The position numbers and the translations under genes were made by a program. From positions 62,001-126,000 of the forward strand of contig JASJJC010000016.1 in NCBI GenBank assembly GCA_037624485.1: DNA of 64,000 bases, given 5' to 3'. Under the pieces are notes generated by a model. It ran no database searches, was not told the origin of the DNA, and was given only the letters and a program-made list of their open reading frames with translations. Origin of the DNA: JAFMKE01 sp037624485. GTDB taxonomy: Bacteria; Bacteroidota; Bacteroidia; Chitinophagales; UBA8649. Positions 42,811 through 51,358 of this stretch are shown in pieces (the stretch's first letter is position 1; the number at the start of each line of letters is the position of its first letter).

Positions 42811-42835
42811 AAAGCCCTGCCGAAGCAGGACTTTT
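42811..42835 (+). terminator. Hairpin with U run in the LytTR-hisS gap
   Basis: AAAG-C-CCTGC and GCAGG-A-CTTTT pair around a CGAA loop with one C-A mismatch and are followed by TTTTTCC. No gene of ordinary size ends here, so this is either a leader attenuator for hisS or the end of a very short RNA. Confidence 0.55.
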
Positions 42836-42910
42836 TCCAAACCAAACCAACAATATGACTTATTGATACATCTAATTTATACATACAATGTAAATTGTCG
42901 AACACATTTT

Positions 42911-42949
42911 TTCTGAAACGGGATAATATCATTCTGAAACGGGAAATAA
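42911..42949. promoter_or_regulatory. Paired direct repeats, likely LytTR operator
   Basis: TTCTGAAACGGGA occurs at 42911 and again at 42932, identical over 13 bases and spaced exactly 21 bp, two helical turns. On the minus strand each half-site reads CCCGTTTCA, partly fitting the known LytTR half-site (two or three variable bases, GTT, three more). LytTR dimers are known to bind direct repeats at about 21-bp spacing. The sites end 10 bases before the hisS ATG and the LytTR gene is divergent. Binding is inference. Confidence 0.5.
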
Positions 42950-42958
42950 TGAAACCAA

Positions 42959-44296
42959 ATGGAAACTATGAAAATAAAACCTGCTTTACCAAAAGGAATG
43001 AGAGATTTTTTGCCAGCGGATGTGCGCAAAAGGCAATACATCATTCAGACGATTAAGGAATCTTTTGAATTATTTGGTTTTCAAGCTATAGAAACTCCCG
43101 TAATGGAGAATCTAAATACGCTTGTAGGTAAGTATGGAGATGAAGGAGATAAGCTTTTGTTTAAAGTACTAAACTCAGGAGATTACTTAAAAAAGGTTGC
43201 CATCACTGAATTGGGAGATGCGGATTCAAGAAAGTTAACTCCTAAAATAGCCGATAAAGGATTACGATACGATTTAACGGTGCCACTTGCTCGCTACGTA
43301 GTTCAACATCAGAATGAAATTAGTTTTCCATTTAAGCGATACCATATTGCTCCGGTATGGCGAGCAGATCGACCACAGAAAGGTCGTTATCGAGAATTTT
43401 TTCAATGTGACGCGGATATTATAGGCAGTAAAAGCTTATATAATGAAGTGGAATTGATTCAAATCTATTCAAGTGTTTTTGAAAAGCTAAATTTAGCTGT
43501 TACAATAAAATATAACAACAGAAAAATCCTTATAGGTTTGATGCAAGCACTTGGTTTATCTGGTAGGGAACAGGATGGTATTGTATTATTAGATAAATTG
43601 GATAAAATTGGCTTAGATAGAGTGCTCGAAGAGTTTAAAACGCTTGGATTAAGTCAAGATCAGTTGACCCTCTTTAAAACAGTTGTAAGCGAAAATGATA
43701 TACATTCCTTACCTCATTCTGAATTGATCCAACAAGGGATCGAAGAACTAGAGTTTGTAAAGAAGTTTAATATTCCTTCTTCAGCATTTGATATTACTTT
43801 AGCGCGAGGGCTTGACTATTATACTGGATGTATTTTTGAAGTAGTAAGTAATGAATATGAAATTGGAAGTGTTGGTGGAGGTGGTCGATATGATAATTTA
43901 ACGGAGATGTTTGGTAAGTCGGATTTAACTGGTGTAGGTATTTCTTTTGGATTAGATCGTATATATGATGTTTTGGAGGGGTTAGGTCGTTTCCCTGAAA
44001 CGCTTAATGCAAGCTCTAGCTTAATGTTTGCTCATTATGATGATGCGAATCAGTCCTATGCATTTGAGGCCTTGGGCAAGCTTAGAGCAGCTGGAATTTC
44101 GGCTGAGTTATATCCAGATAAAGCTAAATTTCAGAAACAAATAAAATATGCTAACGATAAAGGAATTTCGTTTGTAGCTATAGTAGGTGATAATGAAATG
44201 AAGAACGAAACTTTGATGTTAAAGAACATGGAAACAGGCGAACAAGAGGAGATGTCAATTAAAGCACTTATTAATTATTTAAATTCCATTAAATAA
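42959..44296 (+). CDS. hisS: Histidine--tRNA ligase
   Basis: Class II aminoacyl-tRNA synthetase for histidine, 445 residues. The N-terminus has PALPKGMRDFLP; motif 2 lies around FKRYHIAPVWRADRPQKGRYREFFQCD; histidine-specific motifs are LARGLDYYTG and GSVGGGGRYDNL; the C-terminal anticodon domain follows (LRAAGISAELYPD). An ATG three codons downstream (42968) matches the usual N-terminus slightly better. Histidine ammonia-lyase starts 5 bases after its stop. Confidence 0.96.
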   Translation: METMKIKPALPKGMRDFLPADVRKRQYIIQTIKESFELFGFQAIETPVMENLNTLVGKYGDEGDKLLFKVLNSGDYLKKVAITELGDADSRKLTPKIADKGLRYDLTVPLARYVVQHQNEISFPFKRYHIAPVWRADRPQKGRYREFFQCDADIIGSKSLYNEVELIQIYSSVFEKLNLAVTIKYNNRKILIGLMQALGLSGREQDGIVLLDKLDKIGLDRVLEEFKTLGLSQDQLTLFKTVVSENDIHSLPHSELIQQGIEELEFVKKFNIPSSAFDITLARGLDYYTGCIFEVVSNEYEIGSVGGGGRYDNLTEMFGKSDLTGVGISFGLDRIYDVLEGLGRFPETLNASSSLMFAHYDDANQSYAFEALGKLRAAGISAELYPDKAKFQKQIKYANDKGISFVAIVGDNEMKNETLMLKNMETGEQEEMSIKALINYLNSIK

Positions 44297-44301
44297 AGTT
44301 T

Positions 44302-45780
44302 ATGGAAATATCAAACAATCCAATAAGTATAGCTGATATAGCAAGCGTACTAGGCATTAATGGCAAGTTAAGCCTCGCAAAGGATGCCAAGGCCAATATT
44401 CTGAAGTGTCGAAGTTACTTGGATGAAAAAATGAAAGAAGAAGGGGCGAAGTATTACGGGATAAATACTGGTTTCGGTTCCTTGTGTGATGTTGAAATTT
44501 CTAAAACCGAAATTAATCAACTACAAGAAAATCTAGTCATGTCTCATGCGTGTGGAATGGGAGAGACTGTTCCTGTGGAGATTGTTCGGATAATGTTAAT
44601 TCTAAAAATCCAATCCTTGGCCTATGGTCATTCTGGAATTGCTCTGAAAACGGTTGAAAGGCTTATGGATATGTATAATGCGAATGTTATTCCTGTTATA
44701 TATACGCAAGGATCTTTAGGCGCAAGCGGAGATTTAGCTCCCTTGGCACATTTAAGTTTACCCATTTTGGGTAAAGGAGAAGTATGGTATAATGCTGAAA
44801 AAATATCTGGTGAATCATTAAAAGAACTGCTTGGATGGAAACCTTTAAAGTTGCAATCTAAAGAGGGTCTGGCCTTGTTAAACGGCACACAGTTTATGTC
44901 CGCTTACGGCACCTTTCTAGTGATTGAAAGTGAGAAAATACTCAATCGAGCGAATACTATAGCAGCGGCTTCAATTGACGCTTACGATTGCCGAATAGAA
45001 CCATTTAATAATCTCGTTCATAAAATAAGACCGCATCAAGGTCAAATCGATACCGCAGCGTTTATTTTAGCAAATCTTCAGGGAAGTGAAATTGCCGGTC
45101 AAGAAAAGAGCCAGGTTCAGGACCCATATTCTTTTAGATGTATCCCTCAAGTGCATGGGGCTAGTGCCGATACCTTGGGATATGTAAAGCGAGTCATTAC
45201 TACGGAGATTAATAGTGTGACTGATAATCCTAATGTTTTCCCTGATGAAGACGAGATTATTTCAGCGGGTAATTTTCATGGTCAACCCTTGGCATTGGTT
45301 TTAGATTTTTTAAAACTTGCCTTAGCCGAATTAGGAAGCATCAGTGAAAGAAGAACTTATTTATTATTGTCAGGGAATAGAGGCTTACCGGTTTATTTAA
45401 GTCGGAAACCTGGATTGAATTCAGGCATGATGATTCCTCAGTATACAGCAGCTTCTATTGTATCTAAAAATAAGCAGTTGTGCACGCCAGCCTCTTCGGA
45501 TAGTATACCTAGTAGCAATGGACAAGAAGATCATGTAAGTATGGGTGCTAATGCTGCAGTTCAGTGCGCAGACATAATGGATAATGTTAAAAGTATCTTA
45601 GCGATTGAGTGGATGACTGCTGCTCAAGCTTTAAGCTTGAGAAAGCCATTAAAAAGCTCACCTAGGATTGATCATTTATTAGCCAGTTATAGAACTATTG
45701 TTCCATCCTTGGAAGAAGATCGGGAATTATTTAAGGATATGCAAAAGACTAAATTATTTTTAAGTCAGCAACTCCAGTAA
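44302..45780 (+). CDS. hutH: Histidine ammonia-lyase
   Basis: Converts histidine to urocanate and ammonia, the first step of histidine catabolism. The 492-residue product has YGINTGFGSL, the MIO-forming Ala141-Ser142-Gly143 in GSLGASGDLAPLAH, and NLVMSHACGMG, whose SH pair favours histidine over tyrosine as substrate. GNFHGQPLALVLDF and QEDHVSMGANAA are also typical. No hutU, hutI or hutG genes follow, so the gene is separated from the rest of the pathway and coupled to hisS instead. Confidence 0.93.
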   Translation: MEISNNPISIADIASVLGINGKLSLAKDAKANILKCRSYLDEKMKEEGAKYYGINTGFGSLCDVEISKTEINQLQENLVMSHACGMGETVPVEIVRIMLILKIQSLAYGHSGIALKTVERLMDMYNANVIPVIYTQGSLGASGDLAPLAHLSLPILGKGEVWYNAEKISGESLKELLGWKPLKLQSKEGLALLNGTQFMSAYGTFLVIESEKILNRANTIAAASIDAYDCRIEPFNNLVHKIRPHQGQIDTAAFILANLQGSEIAGQEKSQVQDPYSFRCIPQVHGASADTLGYVKRVITTEINSVTDNPNVFPDEDEIISAGNFHGQPLALVLDFLKLALAELGSISERRTYLLLSGNRGLPVYLSRKPGLNSGMMIPQYTAASIVSKNKQLCTPASSDSIPSSNGQEDHVSMGANAAVQCADIMDNVKSILAIEWMTAAQALSLRKPLKSSPRIDHLLASYRTIVPSLEEDRELFKDMQKTKLFLSQQLQ

Positions 45781-45908
45781 AAGCTGGATGAAAGATGGGT
45801 AAGGCATCAACTTATTTGGAATAATCTCAATAAAATATATCAAACAAATCTTTAGTTAATGTCTTTTAAGCGTAATGTGAAACGAATAGTGGTCTGTTTA
45901 TATTTAAC

Positions 45909-45940
45909 AAAAAAGGCTTCCAATTTGGAAGCCTTTTTTT
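45909..45940. terminator. Bidirectional terminator between hutH and floA
   Basis: GGCTTCCA and TGGAAGCC pair around an ATT loop, flanked by AAAAAA on one side and TTTTTTT on the other, so it can end transcription on both strands. The rest of the 178-base gap shows nothing. Confidence 0.9.
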
Positions 45941-45958
45941 ATTTAAAATTAATAAGAA

Positions 45959-46921
45959 TTACTTCTTACCACCTTTACCTATAGAACCTCTCATATCTGT
46001 ATCAGCTTTAATATTCTCGAATTTGTAATAATCCATGATACCCATGTTGCCACTTCTGAAAGCTTCAGCCATAGCTTTAGGTATTTCTGCTTCAGCTAAA
46101 ATCACCTTAGCCCTTGCTTCTTGAGCTTTGGCTTTCATTTCTTGCTCCTCAGCAATAGCCATTGCTCTTCTTTCTTCTGCTCTTGCTTGTGCTACATTCT
46201 TATCAGCATTCGCTTGATCAATTTGGAGCTCAGCACCAATATTCTTTCCTACATCAACATCGGCAATATCAATAGATAAGATTTCAAATGCAGTTCCCGC
46301 ATCTAATCCTTTGCCTAATACCGTTTTTGAAATGGAATCAGGATTTTCAAGCACTTGTTTGTGTGAATCTGCAGAACCAATAGAACTTACAATCCCTTCA
46401 CCTACTCGCGCTAAGATAGTTTCTTCACCTGCACCACCCACTAGTTGTTTGATGTTTGCTCGAACAGTTACTCTTGCTTTTGCTATCAATTGAATACCAT
46501 CTTTAGCTACTGCCGCAACAGGAGGAGACTCAATAACTCTTGGATTAACACTTAATTGAACGGCTTCTAATACATCTCTACCAGCTAAATCAATTGCAGT
46601 GGCGTCTTTGAACGATAAGTCAATATTCGCTTTATCAGCAGAAATTAAAGCGTTAACCACTTTAATTACATTACCACCAGCTAAATAGTGAGCTTCTAGA
46701 AAGTCCTTCTCTACAGGGATACCCGCTTTTTGAGCAGTAATCATAGCATTAACAATTATCGAGGGTGGAACTTTTCTTAAACGCATCGCAATCAAGCCAG
46801 GGATCTTTATAGGCACTCCGGATGCTATAGCAGCAATCCACAATCCAACGGGGACGAAGTAAAGAATAAAAAAGAGAAAAAAGATAGCCAAAAATATGGC
46901 CATTATTGGTAGTGCAAACAT
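45959..46921 (-). CDS. floA: Flotillin-like protein FloA
   Basis: A 320-residue membrane scaffold protein of the flotillin-like YqfA family. One hydrophobic N-terminal hairpin (about 4-30), a PHB-like domain containing IPGLIAMRLRKVPPSIIVNA and VSSIGSADSHKQVLENPD, and an Ala/Glu-rich coiled coil (NVAQARAEERRAMAIAEEQEM). The family organises membrane microdomains. It overlaps the NfeD gene by one base; this pairing is the rule in bacteria and supports the call. Confidence 0.93.
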   Translation of the reverse strand: MFALPIMAIFLAIFFLFFILYFVPVGLWIAAIASGVPIKIPGLIAMRLRKVPPSIIVNAMITAQKAGIPVEKDFLEAHYLAGGNVIKVVNALISADKANIDLSFKDATAIDLAGRDVLEAVQLSVNPRVIESPPVAAVAKDGIQLIAKARVTVRANIKQLVGGAGEETILARVGEGIVSSIGSADSHKQVLENPDSISKTVLGKGLDAGTAFEILSIDIADVDVGKNIGAELQIDQANADKNVAQARAEERRAMAIAEEQEMKAKAQEARAKVILAEAEIPKAMAEAFRSGNMGIMDYYKFENIKADTDMRGSIGKGGKK

Positions 46922-47391
46922 TATACTTTATTTAAGGGTTTAACAATAATTTTATTTTGATTGATTTTAATCACTTCAATATCTTGATCTTTGACGATGT
47001 AGATTCCATTCGAGTATACTTCCATTTTCTCATCGTTGAAGAAAGCCTTCCCATTAGGTTTAATATCGGTAAAGCTCTTACCTAGATCGCCAACTTTTAC
47101 ATTAGCTTCAAATTCATTAACCTTCCCGGTTAATTCTTTCTGTAGTGAAAATTCACTTTCATCCATAAGTTTTCTGCCGGCATAGAAAAAGACCATAAAA
47201 ACGACAAAACCAATGATGATGCTTAAATGTCCATAATTGGAGCCCAATAATCGATAACAAAAGATGATGGCAACAATAACCCCAATAACTCCCACAATCC
47301 CAAACACTGTTGTTCCTGGAATGACGAATATTTCTAAGAAAATAAACACAATTCCAAGGAATAGAACAAAAGAAATAAGGGCTAATGTCAT
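46921..47391 (-). CDS. NfeD family membrane protein
   Basis: A 156-residue short NfeD without the protease domain. Spans near 4-24, 28-50 and 57-72 are followed by a C-terminal OB-fold domain (about 90-156: GKVNEFEANVKVGDLGK, YSNGIYIVKDQDIEVIKINQNKIIVKPL). NfeD proteins partner flotillin-like proteins, and its stop overlaps the floA start here. Confidence 0.88.
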   Translation of the reverse strand: MTLALISFVLFLGIVFIFLEIFVIPGTTVFGIVGVIGVIVAIIFCYRLLGSNYGHLSIIIGFVVFMVFFYAGRKLMDESEFSLQKELTGKVNEFEANVKVGDLGKSFTDIKPNGKAFFNDEKMEVYSNGIYIVKDQDIEVIKINQNKIIVKPLNKV

Positions 47392-47422
47392 GAAGTAATA
47401 TTTATTTCTCTAAATATAGCCT

Positions 47423-47791
47423 TTAATTAACTCTTTTTAAAATTACATTGGTCATGGTTTCACCTTCTCCTGCAGAATAATGAAAAATCGTTTCCTCTGC
47501 CTGAATAATACTAAGCACAGTTACTTTGTCAGGAGTCTCATTATTAGTGAGTAATAATTTTCCATCTTCTTGTTTCCAAGTTCCATACTGGTACATTCCC
47601 GTTACTTCAATAGAGTAGGTGTGGTTAGAATTATATGAATAAACAGGGTTGCTAAACTCTTTGCCAGTGATTTTATCATCCGCTAAATTGAGGCTGACCA
47701 ATTCCCAAGAACCTATAAAGGCAGGATCATTTTGGCAGGCAAGCATTAGCATGAAGAAACAGATAAAAATAAGTTTTTTTACAATTGTCAT
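47423..47791 (-). CDS. Small lipocalin-like lipoprotein
   Basis: A 122-residue product from the ATG at 47791 (MTIVKKLIFICFFML), with lipobox MLAC (Cys18). It continues with FIGSWELVSLNL and a beta-rich body (YSYNSNHTYSIEVTGMYQYGTWKQEDGKLLL) like lipocalin-fold domains of Bacteroidota. The longer start at 47836 would lie upstream of the promoter found here. It is 31 bases upstream of nfeD, so it may belong to that transcript. Function unknown. Confidence 0.7.
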   Translation of the reverse strand: MTIVKKLIFICFFMLMLACQNDPAFIGSWELVSLNLADDKITGKEFSNPVYSYNSNHTYSIEVTGMYQYGTWKQEDGKLLLTNNETPDKVTVLSIIQAEETIFHYSAGEGETMTNVILKRVN

Positions 47792-47811
47792 AGGACTACT
47801 TTTATAGCATT

Positions 47812-47842
47812 CAAAATTATAGAAGTATGTTTGCAATTAAAA
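47812..47842 (-). promoter_or_regulatory. Promoter of the lipocalin-like gene (minus strand)
   Basis: On the minus strand TTTT (47842-47839), 19 bases, TAATTTTG (47819-47812), a full -7 match. The transcript would start near 47806, about 15 bases before the ATG at 47791. Confidence 0.5.
47826..47833 (+). promoter_or_regulatory. -7 element of rlmH
   Basis: TATGTTTG is a full match to TAnnTTTG. No clear TTTG stands 19 bases upstream. A start near 47839 would leave a leader of about 31 bases before the ATG at 47870 and exclude the longer start at 47831. It lies inside the opposing promoter. Confidence 0.4.
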
Positions 47843-47869
47843 GTAAATACCTCGAATTATTTAGAACCT

Positions 47870-48343
47870 ATGAAAATAAGCTTCATTACGATTGGTAAAA
47901 CCTCCTTTGACTTTGTGAAAGATGCTTGTAAGCTTTACTTTACACGATTGAAATTTTACACTAAATTAGAAGAGTTACTTATTGATGATGTTAAAAAAGC
48001 AGGAAATTTAAGCGCTCATCAATTAAAGACCCTTGAAGGGAAGAAAATTTTAGCTAAAATTAGCAAACAGGATTTCTTGGTTTTACTCGATGAAAAAGGG
48101 AAGGCATTTAATTCTGTAGAATTTGCAAACTGGATAGAACAAAAGCAGGTGCAAGGGATTTCAAATTTGGTATTTGTAGTAGGGGGGGCTTTTGGTTTTT
48201 CAGATGAGGTATATCAGCGGGCGAATCTGCAATTGCAACTTTCTAAAATGACCTTTTCGCATCAAATTATACGCGCAATATTTGCCGAGCAATTATATCG
48301 TGCGTTTACCATAATTAAAGGAGACCCTTACCATAATAACTAA
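47870..48343 (+). CDS. rlmH: 23S rRNA (pseudouridine1915-N3)-methyltransferase RlmH
   Basis: SPOUT-class methylase that modifies the decoding-region helix of 23S rRNA. The 157-residue product begins MKISFITIGKTSFDFVKDACKLY, has LLDEKGKAFNSVEFANWI, VFVVGGAFGFSDEV for the cofactor knot, and the conserved C-terminus EQLYRAFTIIKGDPYHN. The ATG at 47870 was chosen for family length and because of the promoter position. The next gene follows 2 bases later. Confidence 0.95.
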   Translation: MKISFITIGKTSFDFVKDACKLYFTRLKFYTKLEELLIDDVKKAGNLSAHQLKTLEGKKILAKISKQDFLVLLDEKGKAFNSVEFANWIEQKQVQGISNLVFVVGGAFGFSDEVYQRANLQLQLSKMTFSHQIIRAIFAEQLYRAFTIIKGDPYHNN

Positions 48344-48345
48344 AC

Positions 48346-48855
48346 ATGGGTAAACAACTTGATCATACGAGCCATGATATTAAGGGCAAGTTTTCATTGA
48401 GCATTCTAGCCCATCAGCTAAAATCCCCCTATAACCTGGGCGTCATTTTTAGATTAACGGATGCGCTTGGGGTAAAAAAATTATACCTTTCGGGAGATAC
48501 TATTCTTCCTCCAAATCGCAAAATTTCTAAAACATCTCGATCCACTGAAAAGTCCGTGTATTATGAACAAGTGGACAACATACAGGAATTTATTCAAAAC
48601 TTGAAAAATGATGGCGTGCTGATTGTAGCATTGGAGCTTTGTGATAACAGTATTCCTATTGAAGAAATTATCCTCCCTGATAATGCGGAGGTTTGCTTAA
48701 TTTTAGGCGAAGAAAATTACGGAGTTAATCCGGAACTTTTAAGTGCAGCAGACATGATTGGGCATATTCCTATGCAAGGACATAACTCATCAATGAATGT
48801 AGCAAGTGCTTGTGCAATTGCGGCCTATTCATTAATAAATAAATTAAAGAAATGA
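48346..48855 (+). CDS. TrmH/SpoU family RNA 2'-O-methyltransferase
   Basis: A 169-residue single-domain SPOUT enzyme. Motif 1 is NLGVIFRLTDALGVKKLYL, motif 2 LILGEENYGVNPELL and motif 3 IPMQGHNSSMNVASACAIAAY, with the catalytic Arg in motif 1 and the conserved NSSMNV. The target RNA position cannot be read from sequence. It sits between rlmH and threonine aldolase and overlaps the latter by 4 bases. Confidence 0.88.
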   Translation: MGKQLDHTSHDIKGKFSLSILAHQLKSPYNLGVIFRLTDALGVKKLYLSGDTILPPNRKISKTSRSTEKSVYYEQVDNIQEFIQNLKNDGVLIVALELCDNSIPIEEIILPDNAEVCLILGEENYGVNPELLSAADMIGHIPMQGHNSSMNVASACAIAAYSLINKLKK

Positions 48856-49868
48856 TAGATTTAAGAAGTGATACTGTTACCAAGCCAAGTCAAGCTATGT
48901 TAGCATCAATGATGAAGGCAAAACTTGGTGATGATGTGTTTGGTGAAGACCCAACGGTTCAAATTTTACAAAATCAATTGGCTGATCAGTTTGGTATGGA
49001 AGCTGGATTGTTTTGCCCAAGTGGCACTATGTGCAATCAAATAGCTATGAATGTTCACACTCGGCCATTGGATGAAATTATTTGTGATAAGTTATCTCAC
49101 GTGTATTACTATGAAACGGCTGGTTATGCTTTTAACTCCGGTTGCGGCGTGCGTTTGATCGACGGTGATCAAGGGCGTATTACGGCCAAGCAAGTAGAGG
49201 AAAGCATTCAAGCAGATTTTGATTGGTTGCCGGTAAGTAAATTAGTTGTTGTAGAAAATACGTGCAACAAAGGAGGAGGCGCTGTTTACGATATTGAGGA
49301 GCTAAGAAAGATTGCACAAATGTGTAAATCAAAAGGATTAAAGCTTCACTTAGATGGTGCACGATTTTTTAATGCACTCGTAGCAAGTCAAACGAATATT
49401 GAAGAGTATTGGGGTTTGTTTGATAGTATTTCTATCTGCTTAAGCAAAGGATTGGGTGCACCTATTGGCTCTGTTTTATTAGGTGACCAAGCTTTTATTA
49501 AACGTGCCAAGAAAGTGCGTAAAGCTTTCGGTGGTGGTATGCGTCAAGTTGGTATTTTGGCTGCAGCTGGTTTATACGCGCTAGAACATAATGTTTCGCT
49601 TCTTCAAACCGATCACAAACATGCAACACTGCTCGCTGAAGAATTGTCTCGTCAAAAGTATATTTTGAAAGTTATTAAACCCCAAACCAATATTGTAATT
49701 TTTGATTTAGAGAAAGATATTGAGCCTGCTAGATTCATCGAATATATGAAAAGCAACGGGGTGATGGTCGTTCAATTTGGACCGCAAACCATACGAATGG
49801 TGACCCATTTAGATATTAGTGAAGAGGATGTGAATGCTGTAGTTAATCTAGTTGAGCATTTTAGATAA
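48852..49868 (+). CDS. ltaE: Low-specificity threonine aldolase
   Basis: PLP enzyme that splits threonine or allo-threonine to glycine and acetaldehyde. The 338-residue product begins MIDLRSDTVTKPSQAM, the family hallmark, has GLFCPSGTMCNQIA, HLDGARFFNA (PLP aspartate) and the cofactor lysine in SICLSKGLGAPIGSVL. Full length. Its start overlaps the SpoU gene by 4 bases. Confidence 0.93.
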   Translation: MIDLRSDTVTKPSQAMLASMMKAKLGDDVFGEDPTVQILQNQLADQFGMEAGLFCPSGTMCNQIAMNVHTRPLDEIICDKLSHVYYYETAGYAFNSGCGVRLIDGDQGRITAKQVEESIQADFDWLPVSKLVVVENTCNKGGGAVYDIEELRKIAQMCKSKGLKLHLDGARFFNALVASQTNIEEYWGLFDSISICLSKGLGAPIGSVLLGDQAFIKRAKKVRKAFGGGMRQVGILAAAGLYALEHNVSLLQTDHKHATLLAEELSRQKYILKVIKPQTNIVIFDLEKDIEPARFIEYMKSNGVMVVQFGPQTIRMVTHLDISEEDVNAVVNLVEHFR

Positions 49869-49958
49869 ATACACTATTTAAGCGCAAAGAGGCGTTAAAA
49901 AAATGGATTGGATAAGCAATAAAAATAGGTCAATCCTAAAGTGAATTTTTTTATAGAT

Positions 49959-51236
49959 TTAAACGAGCATCATAATTGGGTTCTCCAAATTATTCTTTAG
50001 GTCGAGTAGGAAGTGAGTCCCTACCGCTCCATCAACAACTCGGTGGTCACAAGAGAGTGTAAGCTTCATTATATTATTTTCGATCACTTCTTTCTGCGCA
50101 TTAAATGCGAGCTCTTTCTTAATGCCACCTACAGCCAAAATGCAAGCATCTGGAGGATTGATAACAGCTGTGAACTCGGATATACCAAATCCTCCTAAAT
50201 TGGATATGCTGAAGGTGTTTCCTTGCATTTCCTCCGGACTGATTTTTTTAGTCTTAGCTTTTTCTGCCAATTGCTTAGCTTCTGCAGCAATGTGACTCAA
50301 TGATTTGTTGTCAGCAAATTTAATTACTGGAACCATTAAACCTTCAGCAACGGCGACAGCCATACCAATGTGAATGTGATTATTATAACGAATCTTATCG
50401 CCTAACCAAGAAGCATTGACCGCTGGATTTTTTCTTAAAGCGGCTGCAGTGGCCTTAATGACAATGTCGTTAAAGGAAACTTTACTTGGAGCTAGTTCGT
50501 TGATTTTTTTCCTTGCAGCAATGGTATTGTTCATGTTTACCTCAATAGTTAGGTAAAAATGAGGCGCTTGAAATTTACTCTCACTCAATCGACGAGCAAT
50601 GGTTTTACGCATTTGACTTACACGTTCTTCCGTATATGATTCTTCAGCAACAATTGTAGGTAGCTGTATAGGCGATATATCCGACTTAATCGCTTGGATT
50701 TCAGGAGCATATTCTTGAATAGGTACACTAGTATTTGCATAAGATTCAATATCTTTCTTGACAATACGTCCCTCTTCTCCACTTCCAGTGACCGTGTTGA
50801 TATTAATTCCTTTGTCTTCAGCCATTTTTTTGGCTAGGGGACTTGCTTTAACTCGCCCCTCCTCATTAAGTGCATTGTTCTCAGCGCTTACATCAAATTC
50901 AATGATATTGCTGTTGGTCTCTTCTTCTTGAGTGGCTTCAGGGGTTGATTCAACTTCAGGGATAGTTTCTTCCACTAAAAGGTGCTCAAATTCCTCTCCT
51001 TCTTCTCCTAGAATGGCTACAACGCCATTAATTGCTACAGTCTCTCCGCTTTCAACGGCAACATGCAAAACCTTACCTTCTTGGAAAGATTCCCATTCCA
51101 TTGTTGCTTTGTCTGTTTCAACTTCCGCAATGACATCTCCGGTTTCAATGGTGTCGCCTACTTTAATCAATATTTCTGCAATGACACCTTCTTCCATTGT
51201 GTCGCTCATGCGAGGTAATCTTAATGCTTCTGCCAT
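49959..51236 (-). CDS. pdhC: Pyruvate dehydrogenase E2 (dihydrolipoyl acetyltransferase)
   Basis: Core acetyltransferase of the pyruvate dehydrogenase complex. The 425-residue product has one lipoyl domain (LRLPRMSDTMEEGVIAE, lipoyl Lys43 in ETDKATMEW), an acidic linker, an E3-binding domain (VKASPLAKKMAEDKGININ, GSGEEGRIVKKDI) and the catalytic domain with SCDHRVVDGAVGTHFL. I start at the ATG at 51236; 22 extra in-frame codons to 51302 lack family similarity and lie upstream of the promoter. E1 alpha is at 35-36 kb; E1 beta and E3 are not in the window. Confidence 0.94.
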   Translation of the reverse strand: MAEALRLPRMSDTMEEGVIAEILIKVGDTIETGDVIAEVETDKATMEWESFQEGKVLHVAVESGETVAINGVVAILGEEGEEFEHLLVEETIPEVESTPEATQEEETNSNIIEFDVSAENNALNEEGRVKASPLAKKMAEDKGININTVTGSGEEGRIVKKDIESYANTSVPIQEYAPEIQAIKSDISPIQLPTIVAEESYTEERVSQMRKTIARRLSESKFQAPHFYLTIEVNMNNTIAARKKINELAPSKVSFNDIVIKATAAALRKNPAVNASWLGDKIRYNNHIHIGMAVAVAEGLMVPVIKFADNKSLSHIAAEAKQLAEKAKTKKISPEEMQGNTFSISNLGGFGISEFTAVINPPDACILAVGGIKKELAFNAQKEVIENNIMKLTLSCDHRVVDGAVGTHFLLDLKNNLENPIMMLV

Positions 51237-51256
51237 TATTTTTTCGTTTGGTCCAA

Positions 51257-51288
51257 CAAAGTTAATCCATTCGTTGAATGTAAGCAAG
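51257..51288 (-). promoter_or_regulatory. Promoter of pdhC (minus strand)
   Basis: On the minus strand CTTG (51288-51285), 20 bases, TAACTTTG (51264-51257), a full -7 match. Transcription would start near 51251, about 15 bases before the ATG at 51236, which decides the start. Confidence 0.55.
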
Positions 51289-51358
51289 GAATCAATCTTC
51301 AATATTAATTAATCTTGAAGGAAACTAACTAAATTATTTTTATAAGTTAGTATTCCAC

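Noticed and set aside
49880..49935. 13-codon frame and 6-bp inverted repeat (GGATTG/CAATCC) between ltaE and pdhC
   Set aside because: Stem too short and loop too long for a convincing terminator; the frame is too short to support.
23401..51236. Similarity between the two lipoyl E2 genes as a possible repeat
   Set aside because: They are distinct paralogues (2-oxoglutarate and pyruvate E2) with different active-site motifs, not a recent duplication.
51237..51302. 22-codon N-terminal extension of pdhC
   Set aside because: Lies upstream of the mapped-by-eye promoter and has no similarity to lipoyl domains.
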